This document shows positions 7,778-15,431 of a DNA stretch of 18,006 nt, piece after piece; position 1 is the stretch's first letter, and the number at the start of each line of letters is the position of its first letter. Both the position numbers and the translations under genes were made by a program. The stretch comes from Clostridiales bacterium (GTDB lineage Bacteria > Bacillota > Clostridia > Oscillospirales > Butyricicoccaceae). The stretch is taken from NCBI GenBank assembly GCA_004555915.1, contig SFJM01000034.1, positions 1 to 18,006 on the forward strand. Reading direction: 5' to 3'. The notes below the pieces were generated by a model, which searched no databases, was not told the DNA's origin, and worked only from the letters and a program-made list of their open reading frames with translations.

Positions 7778-7806
7778 TTGCTGTATTCATAATATCTGAC
7801 AGGGAA

Positions 7807-8763
7807 TTACGCCTCTACGGAAGCATCCATCAAAAATGCCAGTGTCTTGGTCATCAGCATACCGTTTTGGATGATCTCACGCTTGTCCGCTGTGATATCC
7901 TTTGCCAGATCCTCATACGGCATGCCATACATAGCAGCCATTCTGCGGATATCGGCGTCGATTTCTTCCTCTGCAACAGACAGTCCTTCGATTTCAGCAA
8001 TGGTTTCCAGCGCAGCGCTTGCTTTGGCAGCAGCTTCAGCCTGCGGCTGCATTTGCGCCTTGAGGTCATCCTCAGAAATGCCCTGATACTGGAGGAACTG
8101 CTCCAGTGTGATATTCTGTGCCATCAGATTCTGGGTAAAGGAAGCAAACAGCTGATTGACAAAGGCTTCTGCAAATGCGTCAGTCAGCTCAATCTGTGCA
8201 TTTGCCACAACCTGATCCAGGATTGCCTGCTGTGCCTGCGCGTCAGCCTGCTGCTGCTTCTGCTGCGTCATGGACTGACGGATGTTCTCACGGAGTGCAT
8301 CCATATTCGGTGCATGGTACCGCTTTGCAAACAGGTCATTCAGCTCCGGCAGCTTCTTTTCCTGTACCTGATGCACCTTGCACTTGAATACGACCGGTTT
8401 GCCAGCCAGATTTTCTGCATGGTAATTCTGCGGGAAGGTCACGTTGACATCCACGGAATCTCCTGCGGAAGCGCCGACCAGCTGCTCCTCAAAGCCCGGA
8501 ATAAAGGAACCGGAACCCAGCTCCAGAGGATAGTTTTCCGATGTGCCGCCTTCAAACTGCTCCTCACCGAGGAAACCGGCAAAATCAATGACTACGGTGT
8601 GGCCCAGCGCAGCCGGACCGTTTACAGTTTCCAGCCGTGCACATTTCTGCTGTTCCTGGAGCAGGGCAGCCTGAATTTCTTCATCTGTAACGGTAACAGT
8701 TACAGACGGCCGCTGAATACCCTTGTATGCACCGAGAACAATGGAATAATTCTTCTCACTCAT
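7807..8763 (-). CDS. Trigger factor-like peptidyl-prolyl isomerase/chaperone lacking the ribosome-binding domain
   Basis: A 318-residue protein that lines up with trigger factor from the linker onward. It has a start of YSIVLGAYKGI, an FKBP-type isomerase domain (about 53-133, with VVIDFAGF, GSGSFIPGFEEQLVG and VTFPQNYHAENLAGK), then the helical C-terminal chaperone region (PELNDLFAKRYH onward, with a glutamine-rich stretch near 165-185). Full trigger factors have about 430 residues and begin with a ribosome-binding domain carrying a GFRKGK-type motif; that domain is absent here. The absence is not caused by a nearby frameshift, because a good promoter sits directly upstream. The start ATG 8763 follows AAAGGA at about 11 bases. 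It is cytoplasmic, with no signal peptide. It could be a ribosome-independent folding helper. Confidence 0.9.
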   Translation of the reverse strand: MSEKNYSIVLGAYKGIQRPSVTVTVTDEEIQAALLQEQQKCARLETVNGPAALGHTVVIDFAGFLGEEQFEGGTSENYPLELGSGSFIPGFEEQLVGASAGDSVDVNVTFPQNYHAENLAGKPVVFKCKVHQVQEKKLPELNDLFAKRYHAPNMDALRENIRQSMTQQKQQQADAQAQQAILDQVVANAQIELTDAFAEAFVNQLFASFTQNLMAQNITLEQFLQYQGISEDDLKAQMQPQAEAAAKASAALETIAEIEGLSVAEEEIDADIRRMAAMYGMPYEDLAKDITADKREIIQNGMLMTKTLAFLMDASVEA

Positions 8764-8804
8764 AATAAAATGAATCCTTTCTTTTTTTGTAAAAGACTGG
8801 CGTA

Positions 8805-8833
8805 ATCATACCATATATTTCATTTTCTGACAA
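8805..8833 (-). promoter_or_regulatory. Sigma-A promoter of the trigger factor-like gene
   Basis: On the minus strand, -35 TTGTCA (8833-8828) and -10 TATGAT (8810-8805) are 17 bases apart, with a TG one base before the -10 (extended -10). The start of transcription would be near 8798. Confidence 0.8.
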
Positions 8834-8870
8834 CAGAGAACAAGGACAGAAAGATGAAATTTTTAATTTC

Positions 8871-8912
8871 GTTGTAATTCCAACATACATCTCAAACAAA
8901 TTCCGATATACT
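8871..8912 (+). promoter_or_regulatory. Predicted hcp promoter with an activator-like palindrome
   Basis: A good -10 (TATACT, 8907-8912) has no recognisable -35 at the right distance. Instead the near-palindrome GTTGTAATTCCAAC (8871-8884, 12 of 14 bases symmetrical) is centred at 8877.5. If transcription starts near 8919, that is about -41.5, the usual place for a class II activator of the CRP/FNR family. Genes for hybrid-cluster proteins are often controlled by such regulators. The half-site spacing (TTG-N6-CAA) differs from the classic FNR site, so the identity of the regulator is open. Confidence 0.5.
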
Positions 8913-8928
8913 GCGAGCATACCAACAA

Positions 8929-8946
8929 CAGCTTCCGTTGAAGCTG
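8929..8946 (+). promoter_or_regulatory. Hairpin in the 5' untranslated region of hcp
   Basis: CAGCTTC (8929-8935) and GAAGCTG (8940-8946) form a seven-base-pair stem with a CGTT loop. It ends nine bases before the AGGAG ribosome-binding site at 8955-8959. It may stabilise the message or affect translation. Confidence 0.45.
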
Positions 8947-8967
8947 ACAGATACAGGAGAGAATATC

Positions 8968-10560
8968 ATGGAACATACTATGTTTTGTTTTCAATGTGAA
9001 CAGACCGCAGGCTGTTCCGGCTGCACCGGAGCAAGGGGCGTATGCGGGAAAACTGCCAAAACGGCAAAATTACAGGATGAACTGACCGGTGCATTGATCG
9101 GGCTGGCGCATGCCTGTTCCAATAATCCCAAAACGGAACAAACCGACCGGCTGATGATTGAAGGCCTGTTTGCCACACTGACCAATGTGAATTTTGACGA
9201 TGCCGCTCTGCAGCAGCTGCTGGACCGTGTGCATGCGGATAAAGCAGCGGTTGCTCCGGGCTGTGCATTTTGTCAGGCACGCTGCGGCAATACCGATGAT
9301 TATGATATGGAGCACATGTGGGGAGCAGAGGAGGATATCCGTTCGGTGAAATCCATGCTGCTGTTCGGTATGCGGGGTATGGCGGCCTATGCCTATCATG
9401 CCATGGTACTGGGCTATACCAGTGAGGAAGTTCATGCCTTTTTTCAGAAGGGTTTGTTTGCCCTGAAAGAGGAGTGGGAGCTGGAACGATATGTGGAGCT
9501 ATGCATGGAGCTGGGCAAGGTGAATCTGACCTGCATGGCACTGCTGGATCAGGCGAATACCGAAACCTTCGGTACGCCGGTCCCCACAACGGTTCCGCTG
9601 ACTGTGGAAAAGGGTCCGTTTATCGTCATCACCGGACATGACCTGTATGACCTGAAGCTGCTGCTGGAGCAGACTGAAGGCAAGGGCATCAACATCTATA
9701 CCCATGGTGAAATGCTGCCGGCACATGCGTATCCGGAATTGAAGCGGTATCCGCACCTCAAGGGCAATTTCGGTACAGCATGGCAGAACCAGCAGAAGGA
9801 ATTTGCCAATCTGCCGGCACCGGTGCTGTTTACCACCAATTGCCTGATGCCGCCGAAGGACAGCTATGCAGACCGGGTATTTACCACGGAGCTGGTAGGC
9901 TATCCGGAGCTGGTACACATCGGCGAGGACAAGGACTTCACACCGGTGATTGAAAAGGCACTGGAGCTTGGCGGCTATGGGGAGGATACGGTATTTACCG
10001 GTATCAATGGCGGTACGCAGGTTACAACCGGCTTTGGCCACGGAACCGTACTGGGAGTTGCCGATCAGGTGATTGATGCTGTAAAGACCGGTGCCATCCG
10101 GCATTTCTTCCTTGTGGCGGGCTGCGATGGCGCGCGCCCGGGACGCAATTATTATACGGAATTTGTTCAGCAGACACCGAAGGATACCGTGGTTCTCACA
10201 CTGGCCTGCGGAAAGTACCGGTTTAATGACCTGGATCTGGGTACGATTGGCGGGCTGCCGCGGTTGATGGACATGGGGCAGTGCAACGATGCATACAGTG
10301 CGATCAAGGTAGCTGTGGCACTGGCAGAAGCCTTTGGCTGTGGCGTCAATGAACTTCCCTTATCTATGGTTCTGTCATGGTATGAGCAGAAGGCAGCCTG
10401 CATTCTGCTGACCCTGCTGCATCTGGGCATTCAGAATATCCGGCTGGGCCCGACCCTTCCGGCATTCCTGTCCCCGAATGTGCTGCAGTATCTGGTAGAA
10501 CAGTTCCATATTGCTCCGATTACCACACCGGAGGAGGATTTAAAGGCAATTCTCGGATAA
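8968..10560 (+). CDS. hcp: Hydroxylamine reductase (hybrid-cluster protein, Hcp)
   Basis: A 530-residue cytoplasmic Fe-S enzyme. Hcp reduces hydroxylamine to ammonia and, in current views, nitric oxide to nitrous oxide, as protection against nitrosative stress. The N-terminal cluster cysteines are C7, C10, C19 and C26 (an extra C16 is present). Ligands of the hybrid 4Fe-2O-2S cluster are all visible: H224 (GHDL), E248 (HGEM), C292 (TTNCLMPP), C386 (VAGCDGARPG, the persulfide position), C414 (LACGKYRF), C439 (GQCNDAYSA), E473 and K475 (WYEQKAA). Their spacing agrees with the Desulfovibrio enzyme. The start ATG 8968 follows AGGAG by eight bases; the frame extends upstream to a TTG at 8940 but without a ribosome-binding site. 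No hcr reductase gene is adjacent, which is usual in strict anaerobes. It forms its own transcription unit. Confidence 0.97.
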   Translation: MEHTMFCFQCEQTAGCSGCTGARGVCGKTAKTAKLQDELTGALIGLAHACSNNPKTEQTDRLMIEGLFATLTNVNFDDAALQQLLDRVHADKAAVAPGCAFCQARCGNTDDYDMEHMWGAEEDIRSVKSMLLFGMRGMAAYAYHAMVLGYTSEEVHAFFQKGLFALKEEWELERYVELCMELGKVNLTCMALLDQANTETFGTPVPTTVPLTVEKGPFIVITGHDLYDLKLLLEQTEGKGINIYTHGEMLPAHAYPELKRYPHLKGNFGTAWQNQQKEFANLPAPVLFTTNCLMPPKDSYADRVFTTELVGYPELVHIGEDKDFTPVIEKALELGGYGEDTVFTGINGGTQVTTGFGHGTVLGVADQVIDAVKTGAIRHFFLVAGCDGARPGRNYYTEFVQQTPKDTVVLTLACGKYRFNDLDLGTIGGLPRLMDMGQCNDAYSAIKVAVALAEAFGCGVNELPLSMVLSWYEQKAACILLTLLHLGIQNIRLGPTLPAFLSPNVLQYLVEQFHIAPITTPEEDLKAILG

Positions 10561-10581
10561 AAATCAACCTATAAACAAAAT

Positions 10582-10626
10582 GGACAGCTGTTTCCCGTAC
10601 GGATACGGGCAGCTGTTCTGTTTTTT
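10582..10626 (+). terminator. Intrinsic terminator after hcp
   Basis: An outer stem ACAGCT (10584-10589) with AGCTGT (10611-10616) and an inner stem CCCGT with ACGGG form one long hairpin, followed by six T's at 10621-10626. Confidence 0.9.
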
Positions 10627-10649
10627 ATTTACATTTTTGCCATAACCCA

Positions 10650-10680
10650 TTGACTTCAACTCGGACCCATGTAGTATAAT
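10650..10680 (+). promoter_or_regulatory. Promoter of the iron-dependent alcohol dehydrogenase gene
   Basis: TTGACT (10650-10655) and a consensus TATAAT (10675-10680) are 19 bases apart, slightly longer than ideal. The start of transcription would fall near 10687, leaving a leader of about 48 bases with an AGGAGG at 10722-10727. Confidence 0.65.
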
Positions 10681-10734
10681 AAGCATAAAAAGATTCAAAT
10701 GCAGAGAAATAGATGAGACGCAGGAGGAGAGATT

Positions 10735-11907
10735 ATGAGTTTTCGTATGTATGTACCGACCAGAATTATTTTTGGTGCCGGAAGCCTGAACAAGCTGTCC
10801 CGTCAGAAGATGCCGGGTAAAAAGGCACTGGTTGTCATTTCCAACGGCAAATCCACCAGAGCCAATGGATACCTTGACCGAACTCTGCAGGCATTGGAGC
10901 AGGCTGGCGCAGAAGCTGTGGTATTTGACAAAATTATGGCAAATCCACTGAAATCCACCATTATGGAGGGCGGTGCGTTTGCAAAGGAACAGGACTGTGA
11001 TTTTATCGTTGCACTGGGCGGTGGCAGCGTGATTGATGCATCCAAGGCAATCGCCATCATGGCAACCAATGAGGGCGACCTGTGGGATTATGTATATGGC
11101 GGAACCGGCAAGTGCCAGAGAATCAGTAAAAATCCGCTTCCGGTGATTGCGATTACCACAACAGCGGGAACCGGCAGTGAAGTGGATGCATTCAGCGTCA
11201 TTTCCAACGAGGAAACAAACGAGAAAATCGGACTGGGCGGTGACCCGCGTCTGTTCCCCAAGACTGCCATTGTTGATCCGGAGCTGATGACCTCTGTTCC
11301 GCCGAAATTTACCGCATTTCAGGGCTTTGACGCACTGTTCCACAGCATAGAAGCGTATATTTCCAATTCTGCCAATCTGATGAGTGACATGTATGCGCTG
11401 ACAGCCATGGAGAATGTTGGCAGCTATCTGGCACGTGCCGTGGCAGACGGTTCCGATCTGGAGGCAAGAGAGCATGTTGCCTTTGCCAATACGCTGTCCG
11501 GTGTTGTCATGACCATGTGTTCCCTGACCAGTGAGCATGCCATGGAACATGCGATGAGTGCATACCATCAGAACCTGCCCCATGGCGCGGGTCTGATCCT
11601 GATATCCATTCCATATTATACCTATTTCATTGAGCAGCATGCCTGTGATGACCGCTTTATCCGCATGGCACAGGCGCTGGGCAAAAAGAATGCATCTGAA
11701 CCGATGGACTTTATTACGGCGCTGACGGAGCTGCAGCAGGCATGTGGCGTGGATGGAATGAAAATGTCGGATTACGGCATGCAGAAGGAAGAAGCTGCTG
11801 TATTGGCACAGAATGCACGTGCAACCATGGGCGGCCTGTTCAAGGCAGACCGTGTGCCGTTGTCGGATGAGGCATGCGCTGCAATTTTTGAAAAAGCATA
11901 CCGGTAA
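10735..11907 (+). CDS. Iron-containing alcohol dehydrogenase (group III)
   Basis: A 390-residue cytoplasmic NAD(P)H-dependent dehydrogenase that interconverts an alcohol and an aldehyde; substrate not evident. The dinucleotide-binding motif GGGSVIDASKA lies at about 95-105, with AITTTAGTGSEV at 139-150. The expected metal ligands are D199 and H203 (GFDALFHSIEAY), H268 in SEHAMEHAM and H283 in LPHGAG, with H272 at the catalytic-histidine position. The spacing to the last ligand is one residue longer than in FucO. Length is normal. The start follows a strong AGGAGG by seven bases. It stands alone between its own promoter and a terminator. Closest known types include butanol and propanediol dehydrogenases, so a fermentative redox role is likely but inferred. 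Confidence 0.95.
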   Translation: MSFRMYVPTRIIFGAGSLNKLSRQKMPGKKALVVISNGKSTRANGYLDRTLQALEQAGAEAVVFDKIMANPLKSTIMEGGAFAKEQDCDFIVALGGGSVIDASKAIAIMATNEGDLWDYVYGGTGKCQRISKNPLPVIAITTTAGTGSEVDAFSVISNEETNEKIGLGGDPRLFPKTAIVDPELMTSVPPKFTAFQGFDALFHSIEAYISNSANLMSDMYALTAMENVGSYLARAVADGSDLEAREHVAFANTLSGVVMTMCSLTSEHAMEHAMSAYHQNLPHGAGLILISIPYYTYFIEQHACDDRFIRMAQALGKKNASEPMDFITALTELQQACGVDGMKMSDYGMQKEEAAVLAQNARATMGGLFKADRVPLSDEACAAIFEKAYR

Positions 11908-11935
11908 CATGCTGTTTTGAAACAAACATAAAAGC

Positions 11936-11983
11936 AACAGCCTGCGCGTTCCGAAAGGAGGGCACAGGCTGTTTCATATTTTT
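11936..11983. terminator. Terminator shared by convergent dehydrogenase and NEAT-like genes
   Basis: A nine-base-pair stem, AACAGCCTG (11936-11944) with CAGGCTGTT (11965-11973), encloses a 20-base loop. On the plus strand TCATATTTTT follows; on the minus strand a T-rich TTGCTTTTATGTTT follows. It lies between two converging genes and probably works in both directions. Confidence 0.8.
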
Positions 11984-11994
11984 AGCAGCATGGA

Positions 11995-12975
11995 TTACAC
12001 TCTGCGTTTCTTTTTGACGATATGGTTCAAAATACCGCCGACGATGATAATGACCAGTGCTACAATAACCACACGTTTGGCGCCCTCCTGCGGGAGCTGT
12101 CCTTTGTCGCCGATGGAGGCTTCATAAAATGTGATGTCATACTGAACTTCATGAGGGGTTCCCATGGCAGTGGTATCTGCAATCACCGACATTTTGGTAT
12201 CCCAGCATCCGATGGGGATTTCAAAGACGGAATTTCTGCCTTCCTCGGCGGTGTTGTAATAGGTTTCCGTCCCCACAACCATGTAATCATAATTGGAGCT
12301 GCTCCATTCCAGCCGGGCATATGCCTTGCCGTCCCTGACAGTCATCAGGGTTGGTGTGGCAACATAGGCTTTGCCGCTTCCGCCGGTAAGCTCTGCTGAA
12401 ACGGAATATTCTCCGTCCGGCAGGTCGACAGACACAGCTTCCACCGGCGTGGCGTTTTGCCGGGTTTCTGACGCATTCCCCTGATATTGGTCGATGGCCT
12501 GCTCAATCAGGTTATAATCCGGCAGGTCCACCAGCAGGGCATCTGCTGGCAGGCTGTCCGCACGGAACAGCACAGAGCCATGCTGCCATTCCTGTTTTTG
12601 TTCGTCGTAGACAGACAGAGAAATGGCAGTATCCATTGCTTTTACCGATAGGGTGAATATACCATCCTGATCCGGCTGAATGGCAGAGCTTTCCTGTCCG
12701 GCATCCTCTATGGAAATGGCAGTCAGCCGGGAGGAAGCGGGCAGCAGCTTGGCGGTAATTTTTCCATCTGTCACGGTAATGTCCGCAAGGGCATCCTGCA
12801 GCAGTTCACAGTCGGTCTCGATGGTCACAGAATATGCACCGCCCCGGATATCAAAGCCATAGACCGGCAGCATGCCATATTGTCCAACCGTGCTGTCAGC
12901 TGCAACAGCAGAACCGGAAAGCATGCCCAGCATCATAGCCAGCAGGAGTGCACACCGTTGTATCCATTGTTTCAT
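11995..12975 (-). CDS. Secreted, membrane-anchored surface protein with NEAT-like (iron/tetrapyrrole transport-associated) domains
   Basis: A 326-residue protein with an N-terminal signal peptide (residues 1-26, ending SGSAVAA). Two beta-rich domains follow. The second (about 180-285) carries PDGEYSVSAELTGGSGKAYV, DGKAYARLEWSSSNYDYMVV and a final ADTTAMGTPHEVQYDITF, a pattern I know from iron-transport-associated NEAT-like domains of gut Clostridia. The Y-D-Y near the middle could be the heme-coordinating tyrosines. The first (about 35-130, IRGGAYSVTIETD...) is similar but more diverged. A single transmembrane helix (VVIVALVIIIVGGILNHIV) and the positive tail KKKRRV end the protein, so it is anchored with the domains outside. 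It is the last gene of an operon with an ABC-2 exporter and cbiL. The start follows AGGAGG by eight bases. The ligand (heme, corrinoid or other) is not shown by the sequence. Confidence 0.8.
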   Translation of the reverse strand: MKQWIQRCALLLAMMLGMLSGSAVAADSTVGQYGMLPVYGFDIRGGAYSVTIETDCELLQDALADITVTDGKITAKLLPASSRLTAISIEDAGQESSAIQPDQDGIFTLSVKAMDTAISLSVYDEQKQEWQHGSVLFRADSLPADALLVDLPDYNLIEQAIDQYQGNASETRQNATPVEAVSVDLPDGEYSVSAELTGGSGKAYVATPTLMTVRDGKAYARLEWSSSNYDYMVVGTETYYNTAEEGRNSVFEIPIGCWDTKMSVIADTTAMGTPHEVQYDITFYEASIGDKGQLPQEGAKRVVIVALVIIIVGGILNHIVKKKRRV

Positions 12976-12993
12976 CCTTTCAACCTCCTGCCG

Positions 12994-13725
12994 TTACATG
13001 TTTTGCTTTTTATAGATAAAGCTGAGGGAAATGCCCAGAAATACTGCCAGATAGACCAGCAGGATGACAATACCGGAAGCACGCCAGCCTTCTCCGTTGG
13101 CAATGCTTCTCAAAAGGCTGCTGGCCTGGGAAAGCGGCAATGCGGATACCAGCTCACGCAGAACCGAGGGCATGCGGTCAATGGAAAAGAAGGTATTGCA
13201 CAGGTATGCCATTGGCATGATGATATAATTGGAAAACCGGGGGACATCCGCATGGTTCTTTGCCAGAAAGGAAACCACAACGCCCACAGCAGAAAATACC
13301 GCGCCGTTTAAAAACATGACAACAATGGACATGGCATTGAAAATCAGACCGGTACTGATGGGCAGGACAAGCAGCAGGATGATTCCGCCGGCATACAGAC
13401 CGCGCAGGCTGCCGCCGATAATCTGTCCCAGAATGAACTGCCACAATGGGGTAGGGGAGATCATAATCTGGTCGAATGCCTTTTCATACAGCCGCTGGAC
13501 ATTCAGGTTCTGGGCAATGGCATTGAAGCTGCCATTCATGGTTGTCAGGGCAATGACACCCGGAATCAGAAAATTGAGGTAAGGTTCGCCATGGGAGCTG
13601 GTCTGGATGCCAAGCCCGAACACCACCAGATACATCAGCGGGGCAATCATGGCAGCAAGGGTGATTTTATAAAAATCCCTGCGGAATTCCACCCATTTTT
13701 CCCATAAGATTGTAAGTATTCCCAT
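12994..13725 (-). CDS. ABC-2 type transporter permease
   Basis: A 243-residue membrane protein of the NodJ/DrrB kind. About six helices can be seen (for example LAAMIAPLMYLVVFGLGI, FLIPGVIALTTMNGSF, LYAGGIILLLVLPISTGLIF, MSIVVMFLNGAVFSAVGVVVSFLA, and IVILLVYLAVFLGISLSFI at the end). An amphipathic segment with EKAFDQIMISPTPLWQFILGQ, typical of ABC-2 permeases, follows the second helix. The start ATG 13725 follows AGGAGG by six bases and lies nine bases after the ATPase gene. It should form the membrane part of an exporter with that ATPase. Confidence 0.93.
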   Translation of the reverse strand: MGILTILWEKWVEFRRDFYKITLAAMIAPLMYLVVFGLGIQTSSHGEPYLNFLIPGVIALTTMNGSFNAIAQNLNVQRLYEKAFDQIMISPTPLWQFILGQIIGGSLRGLYAGGIILLLVLPISTGLIFNAMSIVVMFLNGAVFSAVGVVVSFLAKNHADVPRFSNYIIMPMAYLCNTFFSIDRMPSVLRELVSALPLSQASSLLRSIANGEGWRASGIVILLVYLAVFLGISLSFIYKKQNM

Positions 13726-13734
13726 GTCAGCCTC

Positions 13735-14577
13735 CTAACGCACCATCAGATGTCCGCCGCAGCGTTCCACAAAGACATCCTCCAGCGTGGTTTCCCGCAG
13801 CGTGAACCGGCCATCCATGCGCTCGAGGAAGGCAAGGGCATCCTTGCGCTGGTGAAAATAATGGCTTTTGATGCCGGAAGCGGTCATTTCATCTACAGTG
13901 AACGCACCCAGATGTGCAATAAAACCGGCGGAGGTGTTGACTTCCTCCAGCTTGCCATGGTTCATCATGGCGAGCCGGTCACACAGGGACTGCGCCTCCT
14001 CCATGTAATGGGTGGTCAGCAGGATGGTCAAATCCCGTTCATTCAGCTTGTGCAGCAGGTTCCACATCTGCCTGCGGGACAGGGCATCCATTCCGGCTGT
14101 AGGTTCGTCCAGAATCAGGATTTCCGGGCTGGTGAGCAGGGCACGGCATACCATGAGCTTACGCTTCATGCCGCCGGACAGCTTGCGCACCGTCCGCTTG
14201 CGGAACGGGAGCAGGCCGCAGAAATCCAGCAGTTCTTCGGTCCGTTCCCGGATTTCCCGGCGAGACATAAAATACAGCCGTCCCTGATATTCCATAATTT
14301 CATCCATGGTCATGTCCTGCCGCATGGAATATTCCTGGGTGACAACACTGATTTTTCGCTTGATATCGGTACGGTTCCGTGTCAGCAGCTCCCCATCAAT
14401 CCGAACCTCCCCGGAAGTGGGCAGGTACAGGGTGGAAAGCATGCCGATGGTGGTGGTTTTGCCTGCACCATTGGGTCCCAGCAGGCCGAAAAATTCGCCG
14501 GTTTGAATGGTCAGATTGATAGAATCCACCGCGGTAAACTGGTCAAACCGTTTGGTCAGGTTTTTCAGCTCAATCAT
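13735..14577 (-). CDS. ABC transporter ATP-binding protein (NatA/DrrA-like)
   Basis: A 280-residue ATPase with Walker A GPNGAGKTT (about 34-42), Q-loop VVTQEYSM, signature LSGGMKRK, Walker B LILDEPTAGMD and H-loop TTH. The C-terminal region ends TLEDVFVERCGGHL, as in ATPases of ABC-2 exporters. Its start is one base after the cbiL stop, with AAAGGA inside the end of cbiL as the ribosome-binding site, so translation is probably coupled. It pairs with the permease gene directly downstream. Confidence 0.96.
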   Translation of the reverse strand: MIELKNLTKRFDQFTAVDSINLTIQTGEFFGLLGPNGAGKTTTIGMLSTLYLPTSGEVRIDGELLTRNRTDIKRKISVVTQEYSMRQDMTMDEIMEYQGRLYFMSRREIRERTEELLDFCGLLPFRKRTVRKLSGGMKRKLMVCRALLTSPEILILDEPTAGMDALSRRQMWNLLHKLNERDLTILLTTHYMEEAQSLCDRLAMMNHGKLEEVNTSAGFIAHLGAFTVDEMTASGIKSHYFHQRKDALAFLERMDGRFTLRETTLEDVFVERCGGHLMVR

Positions 14578-14578
14578 T

Positions 14579-15265
14579 TCAATCGGCTTCCTTTGCGATA
14601 ATCAGAGAATAATAGCCTGCGTCATCCGGGATTTCCTCCACACCGCGGTAAATTTTCTCGTCTGCGGTGCCGCAGTTTTCTACCGTGACAACCGAACGGC
14701 TTTCGGCAGCCAGTTTTTCCTTGACCTGCTTCATTTTCCGGCCGGATTTCATCAGGACATAATTGCCGGAAGCGGACAGGTCGTGCTTGAGGGAATGTAC
14801 CGCAGGTACCACATGCAGCTGTTCATTCCATTTGACCAGCGGAATGTTGACCCGGGCAGCTGCGGCACAGAACGAGGTAATGCCGCTGACCATTGCCGTG
14901 CCATAGCCGTGCTGCTCCACAACCTGCTGGATATAGGTAAAGGTGGAATAGATGGACGGATCGCCCAGAGTCAGGAAAATGACATTTTTGCCCTGCTGCA
15001 GATAGGCTTCCACCGTACGGGCGCCCTTCTCATGGTTGGCTTTCAGCTCTTCCTGATCGTGGGTCATGGGCATGTAAACAGAAACCAGTTTCTTTTCTGC
15101 CAGTTCCGGGACAGCCTGTACGGCAATCTGATAGGCGATGGTTTCCTGTGGAACCGCACCGGGAAGGGCGATTACCTCATTTTCCTGAATCAGGCGGACA
15201 GCCTTCAGGGTCATCAGCTCCGGATCACCCGGGCCCACGCCGACTCCGTATAATACTCCGTTCAT
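14579..15265 (-). CDS. cbiL: Precorrin-2 / cobalt-precorrin-2 C20-methyltransferase
   Basis: A 228-residue SAM-dependent methyltransferase of the tetrapyrrole methylase family, acting at C20 of (cobalt-)precorrin-2 in corrin ring formation. The family start GVGVGPGDPELMTLKAV (7-23) is present, followed by YMPMTHDQEEL, the SAM-site region TLGDPSIYSTFTYI and MVSGITSFCAAAA. In an anaerobe the cobalt-loaded substrate (CbiL function) is likelier than the CobI one. Length is slightly below the usual 230-240. No other cobalamin genes are in the window; instead it heads an operon with an ABC exporter and a NEAT-like surface protein. The start follows AAAGGAGC by 11 bases. Confidence 0.93.
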   Translation of the reverse strand: MNGVLYGVGVGPGDPELMTLKAVRLIQENEVIALPGAVPQETIAYQIAVQAVPELAEKKLVSVYMPMTHDQEELKANHEKGARTVEAYLQQGKNVIFLTLGDPSIYSTFTYIQQVVEQHGYGTAMVSGITSFCAAAARVNIPLVKWNEQLHVVPAVHSLKHDLSASGNYVLMKSGRKMKQVKEKLAAESRSVVTVENCGTADEKIYRGVEEIPDDAGYYSLIIAKEAD

Positions 15266-15304
15266 AACAGTTATTTGCTCCTTTATGTTTAGAAATGCCT
15301 TTTT

Positions 15305-15313
15305 ATTATAGCA
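15305..15313 (-). promoter_or_regulatory. Extended -10 promoter of the cbiL operon
   Basis: On the minus strand TGCTATAAT (15313-15305) is a perfect extended -10. The -35 region 17 bases upstream is only T-rich (ATTTTT). It lies about 40 bases ahead of the cbiL start, so the leader is too short for a cobalamin riboswitch. Confidence 0.7.
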
Positions 15314-15431
15314 TTCTCCGGAACAGAAAAATAGGGATAGCGTGCTGAAATTTTAGGACAATATTGTGATTTTGGCATTTTTACAAACAGGAGAACGGAT
15401 TTTGCGCAGAAGTGGGAGAATACGTTGCCGC

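Noticed and set aside
7651..8805. Plus-strand open frame of 384 codons opposite the trigger factor-like gene
   Set aside because: It starts inside an intergenic terminator region without a ribosome-binding site and merely shadows the conserved minus-strand gene.
10564..11937. Long minus-strand open frame of 457 codons opposite the alcohol dehydrogenase
   Set aside because: It is antisense to a clearly conserved enzyme, crosses the hcp-adh intergenic region and both terminators, and its protein (rich in H, C and Q) has no recognisable domain.
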